Positions 47,303 through 57,774 of a DNA stretch of 64,000 nt are shown one piece after another. The position numbers were made by a program, and so were the translations under genes. The stretch covers positions 15,705,443 through 15,769,442 of the forward strand of contig CM030716.1 of NCBI GenBank assembly GCA_017979445.1, in the 5' to 3' direction. The notes beneath the pieces are model-generated. The model did no database searches and had not been told where the DNA came from. It saw only the letters and a list, made by a program, of their open reading frames with translations. The DNA is from Akebia trifoliata. Taxonomy: Eukaryota > Streptophyta > Magnoliopsida > Ranunculales > Lardizabalaceae. Each line of letters begins with the position of its first letter. The first letter of the stretch is position 1.

Positions 47303-48765
47303 TGTAAAAGCGCCCTCGATCTGCCGGGTGTGCGGATCTGCTTTTGACCTTTGGGGTTTGGGAATTGCCACCTAGTTATTACGATCTAGGAACTGAACTT
47401 GGACTCTAAACAGATAAGGAAAACAAATCTACAAAATAAATTAATTCCGGGGATCATGTTACGGGGTTGGAAGGTGTTAGGCACCAACCCCACCCGGTAA
47501 ATGCCGGTCTCTAATTATTCCCAAGAATATTACATTGCAAAAAAGACCTAACCACTAAAAAAATAAGAAATATGTACATTTACGAAAACCACGGTTTTGC
47601 TCCCTCAGATCTGATAAAACAGTTCCTCGTACAACACTCCTCGCTTTGTTTTGTCATCGGATTTGCTTCAGACCTCCAAGACGAAGTACGTCCTTCTTTG
47701 ATCTAATTTGTTATCAATTTCTAGGTATTTTTGAAGGGTTTCTAGGTATTTTTTGAGCTAAAATTGGGGTATGGATGTTAAGTAAGGAGTTAGGGCTTCA
47801 AAATTAGGGTTTATGGGAGGCTGGGAAAACTTTTTGACCTACTTTTCTTAGGGTTTATTTTTTTTTATCGAAACTAGGTTGTAGAGACCCTTATTTATAG
47901 ATTTTTTTAAGTACTTTTTAAATATAGAGTTAGTGTTTAATTAGAATTCTATTAGATAGTTTTAGAGTTTAATTAGAATTCTATTAGGGTTTTGACTTTG
48001 GTCTTATTTGATTGACTAGAATTTAGGGTTTTGACTTAAGTCTCACTTGATTTACTAGAATTTAGGATTTTGACTTAAGTCTTACTTGATTGACTTGACT
48101 TTAGGATTTTGACTTGAGTCTTAGTTGATTGAATTTAATTTTAATTAGGATTTCACTTTATATTAAATAATGTTTTAATTATTAATTTCAGAATTTTAAT
48201 TGTAAAATTACCATTTTACCCTCGAAGAGGACTTTTTACGTTTTAAGTCGTTTTCAATGTTCAAGGATGTTTTGAAATCGGTTTTTCATAAGGAATTTAG
48301 TGGGAATATTGGTTTGTGTCATTTATGAAATTTTTTGAGCTAAATGGTCGTGAACTTTATGAGGGACATTTTCGTAATTTTATCAAATTTTGTGAAAATT
48401 GGTGAAATGGTTTATTTAGTTTTGATTTGTTATTTTATGTGTTTGAAAGGGTTTTCCTAAGCATAATGTAGGTTCTAGGGATGTTTTGATGTTAGGGGTA
48501 TATTGGTAATTTGGTCATTTTTTAGTGATTCTTATCGTAAAGCTTCTTTTTGTCTGTAAGATGATGATTTTTATGTTTTTGGAGTTATATTTTCCTAGCG
48601 TAGCATGGTTTCTAAAGTTTTGTTAGTTTGAGATACCTCATCTAAATTTCTGAAACATATCTAGTATCAAAATATAGCATTGGAATAATCATCCATCATT
48701 GGGAACCGTTGCAATCGGGTTGGCGAGTTGATTAATCAGGCGAGTGTAAAATTGGGATGTCTACA
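47303..48765 (-). repeat. Element C 3' LTR
   Basis: Homologous to B's LTRs (shared AAAAGCGCYCTCGATC start, CCCTCAGATCTGATAAAA, ATGGGAGGCT and TGTCTACA end) but about 250 bp shorter, with deletions in the repeat-rich middle. A second, truncated copy of this LTR type is at 55702-55958. Confidence 0.85.
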
Positions 48766-48783
48766 GATACCCCTCTTTGGCTG
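48766..48783 (-). other. Polypurine tract of element C
   Basis: The minus strand reads CAGCCAAAGAGGGGTATC next to the 3' LTR, the same tract as in A and B with one change. Confidence 0.7.
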
Positions 48784-49059
48784 AGGGTTGAAGCAAATTA
48801 GATAGCAAATTTATTTTGGTAGATAGTGCGATATCCGAATTTCAAAGCTAGTGACAATTTATTTTGCAGTCTGATTTAGTAATTCGTCGAGGCGTTCGAA
48901 TCCTTGAGCTTAAAACTCTCATTGAACAAAAAGTTGTCAGGTCCTCGAGCGAGAGCTCTCACTGATGGTGTCAGATCCTTGAATTTTAGAAAATTCTCCT
49001 TGATTAATGGAACAAATGTGCATGTGTGTATTTGACATAAATCTCATGTGGTCTGAGTA

Positions 49060-49900
49060 AAAATTGAGCATAATTTGAGTAAAATCTAAGCAAAATCTGA
49101 CATAAACTGAGCATATATTGGGCATAAACTGAGCATAAATTGGGCATAAACTGAGCATAATTCCGAAAAAACCCTCGGCGGTATCTGAGCATAATTCTGA
49201 GAAAACCCACGGTAACATCTGAGCATAATTTTGAGAAAACCCTCGACGGTATCTGAGCATAATTCCGAGAAACCCTCGACGGTATCTAAACATAATTTCA
49301 AGAAAACCCTCGGCAGTATCTGGGCATAATTCTGAGAAATCCTCGATGGTATCTAAACATAATTCTAAGAAAAACCCTCGGCAGCATCTGAGCATAATTT
49401 CGAGAAACCCTCGGCGGTATCTGAGCATAATTTTGAGAAAACCCTCAGCGGTATCTAGGTATAATTTTGAGAAAATCCTCGGCAGCATCTGAGCATAATT
49501 CTGAAAAATCCTCGGCGGTATCTGAGCATAATTCTGAGAAAACCCTCGACGACATCTGAGCATAATTTCGAGAAAACCCTCGACAGCATCTAAGCATAAT
49601 TCTGAGAAACCCTCGATGGTATCTGAGCATAATTCCTAGAAAATCCTAGACGACATCTGAGCATAATTTCGAAAAAACCCTCGGCGGCATCTGAGCATAA
49701 TTCTGAGAAACCCTCGGCGGTATCTGAGCATAATTTTGAGAATCCCTCGATGGCATCTGAGTATAATTCCGAGAAAACCCTCGACGGCATCTGAGCATAA
49801 TTTCGAGAAAACCCTCGGCGGCATCTAACCATAATTCTGAGAAACCCTCGGCGGTATCTGAGCATAATTCCAAGAAAACCCTCGACGGCATCTGGCTAAG
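49060..49900. repeat. 33-bp tandem array in element C
   Basis: About 25 units, the best conserved having the form TATCTGAGCATAATTCTGAG then AAACCCTCGGCGG, so more regular than in A. Because the period is near 33 bp, minus-strand frames of up to 208 codons stay open as an 11-residue repeat (MLRCRRGFSQN-like). No signal or domain supports a gene. Confidence 0.9.
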
Positions 49901-51422
49901 TAAAATTGGGAAGGAATGAATGAATCTAGGAAATAATGATTGAAAATTAATTTGGAAAAGAGTGATTGAATCTGAGAATGAATAGATCTAGGAAAGAATG
50001 ATCGAAAATGAATCTAGAAAAGAAATAATGCCCTATCACCTATTATAGGTGAATGGGTTATGAGTTAATCTCTGAGCACAACCAAATGTGAGATTAGAAA
50101 CGCTTCTATTTGAACCTCAAGATTTTTTTAAAATTTAATGAATTTTAACTTCTTTCTAACCTCAAGGATTTTCAAAAAAATGCTATTAAGAGGGTAACCT
50201 TAAATTAGGGGTTCCCATTATCTTTTAGGATTAACATTGATCAGGCTTGAAATCAAAAATGCCCCTAGTTTAATAGGAAACATTACACTGGAGATAATTG
50301 AACACAACTCGAAAAATAAATGCCCCTAGTGTAAAGGGGAAAGCTACATGCTATAAAAAAAATGCCCCTTGTTTGAAATATTTGATTACCACAAGCGCAA
50401 TAAAGATTCAACTTTTAATTTTGATTTTTTTATATTGAAGATTTTGAGTCAGGCTCAAAAGAACAAAACATTTTCTTTTGAGATTCATTATAGAATTCAC
50501 CCTTCTCCCTTTCGTTCACTTAGGGAAGTAAAATTTTTTCAGATCAATCATAGACAAGATATTTGTGGCTTCTGAGACTTTGTTTGGTTTAAGCTGAGTA
50601 CTGAATTTGGTTGTTTGGACTTCTTATATTTCAACTCGGACCGCCTTTTTAGCTTTTCAATTCAATGGAGATTTTCTTCCATTTTTCTTTGTTGCTTTAA
50701 CTTTTGTCTAGATTGCCCTTTCAAGTTTTCAATTTAGCAAGCATGTTTTAGCTTTTGCTTAGATCGCCTTTTCAGGTTTTCGATCTAGCGAGCCTTTTTC
50801 TTTTTTACTTTGCTTTGATTATTGTCAAAGTTTTCCTTTCGGATTTTCAACCTTACAAGCTTGCCTTAATTTTTACTTAAGTCGTCCTTTTGGAATTTTC
50901 AACCTAGGTTTTTTTATTTGCTCTACTTTTTGTCAAGACCGTCCTTTCAGATTTTCAACCTTGCGAGCTTGTCTTAATTTTTGCCTAAATCACCCTTTCG
51001 GGTTTTCAACCTAGCAGGTACCATTTTTTCTTTTTCTTTCCTTTTTGAACTTCTTGAGTTACGGTTTCATCATGCTTTCCTACCTTCCTTGACTTTTTCA
51101 CATGGTACTTAGGAGGACTTTTATAGGTATGCTTAGAACTGGGCATAAAAAGAAAGGAATTTTGAGGTTCAAAACCCCAAATGCCCCTTGTGTGGCTTTT
51201 CTTTTTAAAAAAAAATTTGAATTTTCTTCCCCACTTTGACAATATTTCTTCTTTTTTTTTTGAATTTTTTTAGGGGAATGTATTTTTTTTTATTTTGATG
51301 TGGTCAAGCCTGAAGTAACTTCTCAGGTTACCTACGTACCCCAGAATTTTGGGATCAGATCAAAACGTAGTTCGAATTCTTTTCTCCCCTAGGTTAGGTG
51401 ATCGGGCTAAGAAAGAAAAAGG

Positions 51423-51424
<2 letters not shown>
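49901..51424 (-). other. Element C untranslated 3' region
   Basis: No coding sequence. It includes the CT-rich block CCTAGATTGCC-type at about 50690-51020 shared with A and B, and the conserved TACGTACCCCAGAATTTTGG segment just before integrase. Confidence 0.55.

Positions 51425-51465
<41 letters not shown>
51425..51465. repeat. (AT)n microsatellite in element C
   Basis: About 41 bases of pure AT dinucleotide, at the position homologous to the 65-base tract in element A. Confidence 0.95.
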
Positions 51466-51467
<2 letters not shown>

Positions 51468-51529
51468 AAAAAGGTTGCAAAGGACTGAGAAAGGAGATAT
51501 TGAACTAGGTAACAAGATAATTGATTCAG

Positions 51530-52280
51530 CCAAAGATGGCCTCCTTAAATGTAGTATCTTTTGATTTGGTCAAGGTTGGTTGGTTCTGGTAATTCGATTC
51601 TATCATGATCTTGAAGTCTGATAGGTTTTCCTGATAATATTTCCTTGATGATGAACGGACCTCCCAAATTTATTTTGAGCTTCCCTCTAGGGTCAAAGAT
51701 AGGTGCCCGATTCTCTTTAAGTACTAAATCCCCGACTTGTAAGTGACGAGCCATAACCTTCTTATCAAACATGAGAGCGACTATTCTTTAATAAGTTTGC
51801 ACGTGGCACATAATTCTAAGTTTTTTTCTTCAATCAAATTTCGTTTTTCGTATCCATGACGGACCCAATCTACCTCTGGCAACTGACTTTCCAATAAGAC
51901 CCTAAGAGACAGGATTTCCATCTTAACTAGCAAGACTGCTTCCATATCATATACTAGAGAGTAGGGAATAGCTCCAATGGAAGACTGCATTGAAGTATGT
52001 TGTGCCCCTAGTGTGAAGGGTAACTTCTCTAGCTAATCTCGATGTGATTGACACATTTTCTTGATGATTGTTTTGAGATATTTCATTGGCTGCTTCAACC
52101 TTTCTATTAATTTGAGGACGGTAAAGAGATGATGCCAGATCTTAAATTTTGAACATAGAGTAATAATCTCGACTTTGATATGTGATCCGTTATCAGATAT
52201 CAATCCCAAAGGTACCCTGTATTGACTTATGATAGATGCAGTGAGGACAACATTGGTACGCTCTATCGATATTTTCATCT
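51530..52280 (-). pseudogene. Element C integrase fragment
   Basis: C-terminal half only. 52033-52278 keeps the second catalytic Asp (GLISDNGSHIKVE) but a frameshifted glutamate region. 51781-51990 has SLVYDMEAVLLVKMEI, and 51545-51772 has the C-terminal barrel-type segment GDLVLKENRAPIFD and GPFIIKEIL, ending at YYI. The N-terminal zinc finger and first Asp are deleted at the same place as in B, so it cannot be active. Confidence 0.8.
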
Positions 52281-53165
52281 CATCGGGAGAGTATCTATTC
52301 CGTATTGAATAACACCTAAGTTTACACCTAACATATCCTCATCAAACCACGCGAACAAATCTTTGAAATTTCTGAGTAAATTTATTATCCCCTCGTATTC
52401 CTCTAGGGATATGAGAGTTTCTATTTGAATCTCTTTAAGAATTATGTTCTGTTCGAGGTCAATGACCTTTACTTTCTCGATTAAAAGTTGAGCCGAACCC
52501 TTATCTTCTTGTTCAGGAGAGAAATTTATCCTTGAAGTTAATCCGCTAATGTGCTCGAGGTATTCAAAAATTTCCTTTATCTAATCAAATTTAGATGGGG
52601 CGACAAACACCTCTACAAACTCAACAAACTAACTCGACTCAACAGGAAAAGAATAAACTCGATCTAAAGAAGACATGACCTTGCTGAAAAAAAGGACTCG
52701 AGCTAATCCAAATAACTCATGAAAACTCAGGACAACTACTCACAATGGGCTTGATTAGGATTGAGGACTGAGACATTGTTTACAACCAGTAGGACTGAGG
52801 CACTGTGATCTTCAAGGAACAACTGTGTAATTATTGATAAATTTTGAGGCCATTTCTGACTATTGACTTGACATTGACGTTTGTTCTAACTGGTCGGATT
52901 TACAGCCCTAGCTAGATAATGGACGATTGAGCTTAGGTATAATGATAACCCCACCAAAAGTGAATTCCAGTGTTACCCCCTTGATAACATTTTAATAAAT
53001 CCTGGGATTTTATTAAATTCTGTGCTCCAATCCATTAAATAATCTATTCATGAAATGTTCATTCAAAAGAAGAATAAATGTTTACTCAAAAGAAAAAAAG
53101 ATTTTATTGAAAATTATTGACAAAGAAATGTTTTCATTAACATCTTTTAACAAATCTGACTTAAA
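52281..53165 (-). pseudogene. Element C fused linker and gag scrap
   Basis: The linker part (TQLFLEDHSASVLLVVNN) joins at about 52850 to gag N-terminal sequence (plus-strand GACATTGACGTTTGTTC), the same junction as in B near 26862. Stops are present. 52960-53160 aligns with B at about 26990-27110 (GATAACATTTTAATAAATCC). Confidence 0.6.
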
Positions 53166-54115
53166 CTATTTTTTACATGAACGCTTGGCTTTGTCTTGAT
53201 GGTCATCAGGATTTCTATCAGGGTTGATCCTTTTGGCTCTAACAACTGGCTCCTTGAATTCTGTTGGTCCGTCTGGATACCCGAATGTGCGTTTGTTCCA
53301 AGCCTTCTCAATGAGATGCACTAGTTTTTTAGTCAATGGCTCGGGAGGAAAGAAAGTTTTGTGCTGAGGTAAAGATAACTCTATGGGTACGTTGTACTGC
53401 TCTAGGATCAATGTAAGTTGGTAGAAAGACGTTTCTTCTAGTCCAATCAAGCGAACATAATAGGATCCTTTGGTTCCTAGAACAGGGGGACCAGTCATCC
53501 ACCAAGGGCAACTTAAACCGATATGACGGGCAAGGCGAGAATCCAACCATTTGCTCCAAGCCTTGACTGAGCTTTCACGCAATAAGAGGTTTCTTTTGAA
53601 AAAATGTTCTGGCCCATACTCGAGGTTTGAAGGAACATTTACAATTTTGAGACGGTCACAAAGCCACATATAGAGTAGGTGTGGACTTCCTTTTAAGCTT
53701 TCCCTCTCACTATTCTTTATGGCATTTATACCTGAGAAAGTTTCAGCTAGGATAAGAGGTACAGGATTGGCTTTCCTGGAGAGTTGAGAGGCTAAGTTTA
53801 TGAAGGACTCAGGGACAGTCTGACCGTCACTTTTGGAGGTCAGCATATATTGGGCTAGGATTCCTAAGCACAATCGATAGTCTCTAGTGGCTCGCCAGGC
53901 TTCTGGTTTTACTGTAACATGATGATTTCTGGAGCAATACGGGCCCAGTAAAGGTACTAAATCCAATATCCCATTATGGATTAGGGCCTTGGCTTCTTCT
54001 TTTGAAATGTTCAGTCCTGTGGAGAGGTCACCAAATATATTGTCTTCAATGAGGGCCTAACTAGGGTTCTGAAGTGGATATCCATATAATGCCACAATAA
54101 TTCTTATGAGTGGGG
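53166..54115 (-). pseudogene. Element C ORF1 (extra ORF upstream of gag), nearly intact
   Basis: A 266-codon open frame (53166-53966) whose reading extends upstream in frame, across one stop, to about 54115 (ISKEEAKALIHNGILDLVPL is in frame before the Met). Notable segments are YRLCLGILAQYM, NPVPLILAETFSG, GSPHLLYMWLCDRLK, SYYVRLIGLEETSFYQ and a Lys/Arg-rich C-terminus (RAKRINPDRNPDDHQDK). The pattern matches the DUF7745/plant-mobile-domain-like extra ORF of Tat/Ogre elements and the antisense ORF of H. Function unknown. It is the best-preserved coding frame of elements B and C, although everything around it is deleted. Confidence 0.7.
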
Positions 54116-55508
54116 CATAAGTGCATACGCCCTATATGGAATATGTGAAGGTAAGGGTTCCACAATAATTCGACTTTCTGAGATTAAAAAATGATGATTA
54201 AATAGTTTATTTTCTATAATTTTTCATTACAAATCCAATGGTGTGATCAAATTTTAAAAATTCGTACTCTAGAATAAAGTCATTATTTTAGCCTAGTCCG
54301 ACTCAAAAATCGAGGATTTTACAATTTATCTGTTCAAACTCGCATTTGAGTGTGCTTATATGCTAAAGTATGTATTTCAACTATTCTGAATCCAATGGTA
54401 AGGTCAAATTTCATTAAAAATGACAAGAACAAAATCCTAAAGTTTTACCCTAAGTCCCACTTTTAGGATTTTGTCAAACTTCTACTATTTATTTTTTTCG
54501 ATATACGAATTAAAAACCCAGGGTTTTATATAAATGCACCACATCAGAATGTCAGAATCGATGTACATTTCAATATCACTCCAGCACTACTCGTAAATGA
54601 ACTTGAAATTGCACGTAGGTAGAGTTGACACAGGTTTTCTCGACTTTATAGTCTCATCCAACATGATTTAAAAAATAAATAGAAAAGAAAAACTAAGGAA
54701 AGACACTTTTCTTACTAAGCAAGATTTTAACCCTTAATTAGGGTCAAATGGATTTGAGTTTAACCCTTAATAAGGGTCAACAATTTTTTTATTTTTGGGT
54801 TAATCCAAGGTTTTAATGTTTTCAAAATTGTAAAAAATAACATGTTTTTTATGCGACAACCCCAAGTAATGGTTGAAATCTTACTAAGCTAGTAATGCTA
54901 GTCAAACTAAAAAATAAGCATAATAAACATCATGTTAACTCTAAACCAACAAAAATAAATATTTTTAAATTTAATTAAAAAAAAATTCTAACACGAAATT
55001 TTTATTAAACTAGACATGATTTATGCATTAATATTACAAACAATTGATATAGAAAAAAAAATTCTAATTAAACTATAAAAAAATAAGAAAAAATTTTGAA
55101 AAACTTAAAAAAATTGACCTAATCAAGAAAATAGATACTGCCAAACCCTATAAGCAAAAGTTATTACTAAAACAAAACTTTCCAAAAATAGTAAAATTGC
55201 CCAAAACAGGGCCTAAACGAAGGAATCGGGCCTAAAAGTGAAAACTCCATCGCGTAGCAATGGATTTTAAAGATTTTGACGTTTCACTTCCAGAATGGAT
55301 CTTTTCGAGGTGAATCAGATGTTCTGCATCCTGCCAAACTATCGAATCCTTCCCACCTTTTTAGGTAAATTCAATCCTTCCCACCAGAATGGATCACGCG
55401 TTACGATTTCGTTGGATCACGTGGCCGTGTGGTCATCCGTGCATTATTCCGTCGACGGCGAGGTGTAGGATAGGATGAATTAAGTAAATAAAATGGCGCA
55501 AATACTAC
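54116..55508. other. Unassigned sequence between ORF1 of C and the 5S gene
   Basis: AT-rich, without supported genes, a PBS or an LTR. Homopolymer A runs are common at 54960-55110. From about 55200 base composition rises and duplicated words appear (CAGAATGGATC at 55295 and 55385; AATCCTTCCCACC at 55347 and 55371). The last 250 bases may be 5S intergenic spacer rather than element C. Confidence 0.45.
55485..55508 (+). promoter_or_regulatory. Upstream elements of the 5S rRNA gene
   Basis: Relative to the first 5S base there is a C at -1, GC pairs at -11/-10 and -13/-12, and an A/T-rich TAAATAAAA about 16-24 bases upstream. This resembles the plant 5S arrangement of a TATA-like box near -28, GC near -12 and C at -1, although the A/T box is slightly closer. 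Confidence 0.45.
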
Positions 55509-55601
55509 GGGTGCGATCATACCAGCACTAATGCACCGGATCCCATCAGAACTCCGCAGTTAAGCGTGCTTGGGCGAGAGTAGTACTAGGATGGGTGACC
55601 T
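55509..55601 (+). rRNA. 5S ribosomal RNA gene, 3' end lost in the gap
   Basis: 93 bases match plant 5S rRNA: GCGATCATACCAGCACTAAT near the start, CCGGATCCCATCAGAACTCC in the middle and TAGTACTAGGATGGGTGACC at the cut. The internal promoter (A box, intermediate element, C box) is complete; the last 27 or so bases of a normal 120-base gene would lie in the Ns. The start GGGTGCGATC differs from the usual GGATGCGATC. 5S RNA is a large-subunit component transcribed by RNA polymerase III, usually from long tandem arrays. No TG-type LTR start precedes it as in Cassandra elements, so I favour a real or array-derived 5S unit. Confidence 0.88.
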
Positions 55602-55701
55602 NNNNNNNNNNNNNNNNNNNNNNNNNNNNNNNNNNNNNNNNNNNNNNNNNNNNNNNNNNNNNNNNNNNNNNNNNNNNNNNNNNNNNNNNNNNNNNNNNNN
55701 N
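55602..55701. other. Assembly gap of 100 N
   Basis: Exactly 100 Ns, a conventional placeholder for a gap of unknown length. The left side stops within a 5S gene and the right side starts inside an LTR. Confidence 0.98.
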
Positions 55702-55958
55702 GTAATTTGGTCATTTTTAGTGGTTTTTATGGTAAAGCTTCTTTTTGTCTGAAAATGATGATTTCTATGTTTTTGGGATCATATCTTCCTATCGTAGCGT
55801 GGTTTCTACAATTTTGTTGATTTAAGATATCTCATCTGAATTTCTGAAACATATCTAACAACAAATAAAGCATTGGAATAATCATCCATTAGTAGGAATC
55901 GTCGCAATCGGGTTGACGAGTTGATTAGTCAGACGAGTGCAAAAATGAGGTGTCTACA
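55702..55958 (-). repeat. LTR fragment of the B/C family
   Basis: Aligns with the last 257 bases of element C's LTR (48508-48765) and ends AGGTGTCTACA. No polypurine tract follows, so this is the outer end of a 5' LTR or a solo LTR. It differs from C's own LTR at many positions and its flank (GTAAC) does not match ACATG at C's left end. Confidence 0.8.
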
Positions 55959-56330
55959 GTAACCTGGTATTTATAAAATTCTTGATCTGTGGATTCCCCA
56001 AGATCTTTCCAATGATTCCTGTCAGAGTAGTTACGCTTGCTCCCTGGTTTGTCAACTATAGGAGTTGGTATACCTGCCTTGTCAAGGCAAGGGCAATTTC
56101 AACCGTTCTATCAGGTTGGGGGTTGTCACATCTATCCATCAGTGATAGAACTGTTATGCCTAACCTGTTAGGCTCCAAGAGTACCCGACCTGCATTTAAG
56201 ATTTTGTTTGATGTAACTCAATATACTTTCCAACTGATTCGGTGAGTCGGTTACGATCTTGAGAAGTGGTCACATGTCAATAGCCCCAAGAAATACCCTC
56301 CACTACTAGCTTGCTTGGACACCATGTTTG
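55959..56330. other. Unrecognised flank, possible gene or repeat remnant
   Basis: Base composition is less AT-rich than the surroundings. A plus-strand frame at 55982-56245 (87 codons, containing RVVTLAPWFVNYRSW) is open but resembles no family I recognise. The opposite strand also has an open run (VTTLTGIIGKILGNPQIKNF). I cannot choose between them. Confidence 0.25.
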
Positions 56331-56369
56331 GCGAATTTGAGCTTGAGCTTCGTGTGTTAGAGCTTTAAT

Positions 56370-57150
56370 CACATTTTGAGCCCATTGAAACTATTGTTTT
56401 AATTGGTTGAACTGCTTGAATGCTTCTAGAGATCCAACGCTCAAATATATATATATATAGAAAATATATATTGATCTCTAAAACAAACAAGTACTGATCT
56501 CTAGGAAATTTATGGCATTTGTTTTCTTTCTTTTTATCTCAAATCTTTGTTTGATCTACAAAAGTCCTTTACATTATGGATGGGGCAAGGTCACATTACT
56601 AATTATTAAGTCTAAAAAGTTGTATAAACTTATTACATGGCGAGGTAGGTGGGGGCAGAGAGTACTTGAACCTCAAGAGTACCCTCAAAACCTGCTGGAT
56701 GTCAACTAGGATGATAGGAGAGCAAACTTATTCCATGGCAAGGTAGACTAGTTTTTTATCGTGCTTTCGTATTGATGTTTCTTCTTGTTGTCTTCCTAAG
56801 AGTTATTACATTTAATTTCCTTTTTGTATGGTCTCGTTTTTCTCTTCAATTTAGTTAGCCAGGGGGCAGCTTATCCTGATTGACAACCCTAATTTGATGG
56901 ACCTACAATCCTAAAATCTGCTAGATTAGCTGATTTTGGTTTGTGGATCAAAGTCCTGCAACATGTGCGCCAACCGATAATGATGCCTGATGTCTCAACG
57001 CAAGAAAAAAGTAACACAGAACTAGGGTCAATGTCAACGTTCTTGCTGACTCCCAGTCCCACCCCATTTGACATTCATACTTCATACTAAAAATAGTAAA
57101 ATACAAAATAAATATACCAAGTGTTTGAGATACTTTGTTTATGAGAGTGT
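56370..57150. repeat. Dispersed repeat, copy 1
   Basis: Shares several collinear blocks with 59030-59960: AGCCCATTGAAA, TTGATCTCTA-type sequence, GGTCACATTA, TTGATGGACCTACAATCC and AATATACCAAGTGTTTGA. The copies are diverged with indels and have no coding sequence. Probably an old non-coding transposable element of unknown class. Confidence 0.55.
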
Positions 57151-57353
57151 TTAAGCCCAATCTGAAACTTCTAACATTATCAAAAGTTATTTACAAATTA
57201 ACGATAAAAATTGACGGTCCACAATTCTTCAACTTTCTAAATCACTTTTGATGGGGTTAGAAATTTCAAATTAGGCTAATTTTTTGTGAGGATGATCTCT
57301 TCGCCATAGAGATCATCCTCACAAAAACTCAGCCCAATACGAAACTTTTAAAC
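57147..57353. mobile_element. Fold-back MITE, copy 1 (partial)
   Basis: A half-hairpin (57147-57177) is followed by a spacer of about 75 bp and a complete hairpin (57257-57353) whose central stem TTTTTGTGAGGATGATCTCT pairs perfectly with its complement around a loop of about 9 bases. The spacer and hairpin resemble the second copy at 57826-58082. Confidence 0.65.
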
Positions 57354-57774
57354 TATATAGAACAAATTTTTGTTTCCCAACATTATCCCCTTAAGATTGT
57401 TTGCTGAACGCTCCCCTATATATATAGGGGAATGCTAATGTCCAAAATCCAATTTTTTTTTTTTTATTATCAATAATACCTTTACACATTTTATCTTTTC
57501 GTGAAAAATATAAGGATATATCAATCTTTTTACATAATAAATGTTTATTTACATTATAAATTTTAAGAGTATTTAATCTTTAGAATTAAGTGTTTTGTAG
57601 TAATAAATAATTTGACAATTAATGCAAATAAACAATTATTGGGAAAAAAACCAAGATACCCCTATTTTTTTCACAAAGAAAAAAAATGAATAAGGCTATT
57701 ATTTGAGAAAAAGTGTTGAACGATGCTACATCCTCATGAAGTCTATATATATATATATATATGGGTCCCATTCA
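57354..57774. other. AT-rich interval between MITE copies
   Basis: Contains the short palindrome CCCCTATATATATAGGGG at 57414-57431 and a (TA) run near 57746-57762. No gene is supported. Confidence 0.5.

Larger units (their letters stand above)
47303..55508 (-). mobile_element. Element C: non-autonomous relative of B, incomplete at the gap
   Basis: A 3' LTR (47303-48765), polypurine tract, 33-bp array, integrase half, fused linker/gag scrap and an ORF1 are in the same order as B plus ORF1. Its own PBS and 5' LTR are not seen before the assembly gap. The right border given here is only the start of the 5S gene; the element could end anywhere between 54120 and the gap. The left border is uncertain by three bases, because H's LTR and C's LTR both read TGT there. 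Confidence 0.7.

Noticed and set aside
48937..49865. Minus-strand frames of up to 208 codons
   Set aside because: They are produced by the 33-bp tandem array, several frames are open together, and only an 11-residue repeat is encoded.
55509..55601. Cassandra-type retrotransposon LTR carrying 5S sequence
   Set aside because: Cassandra LTRs begin with a TG end shortly before the 5S part. Here the upstream sequence looks like 5S spacer with a C at -1 and GC pairs near -12. The gap prevents a full test.
55570..55752. Open frame across the Ns
   Set aside because: It spans the gap and starts within the 5S rRNA gene, so it has no meaning as a protein.
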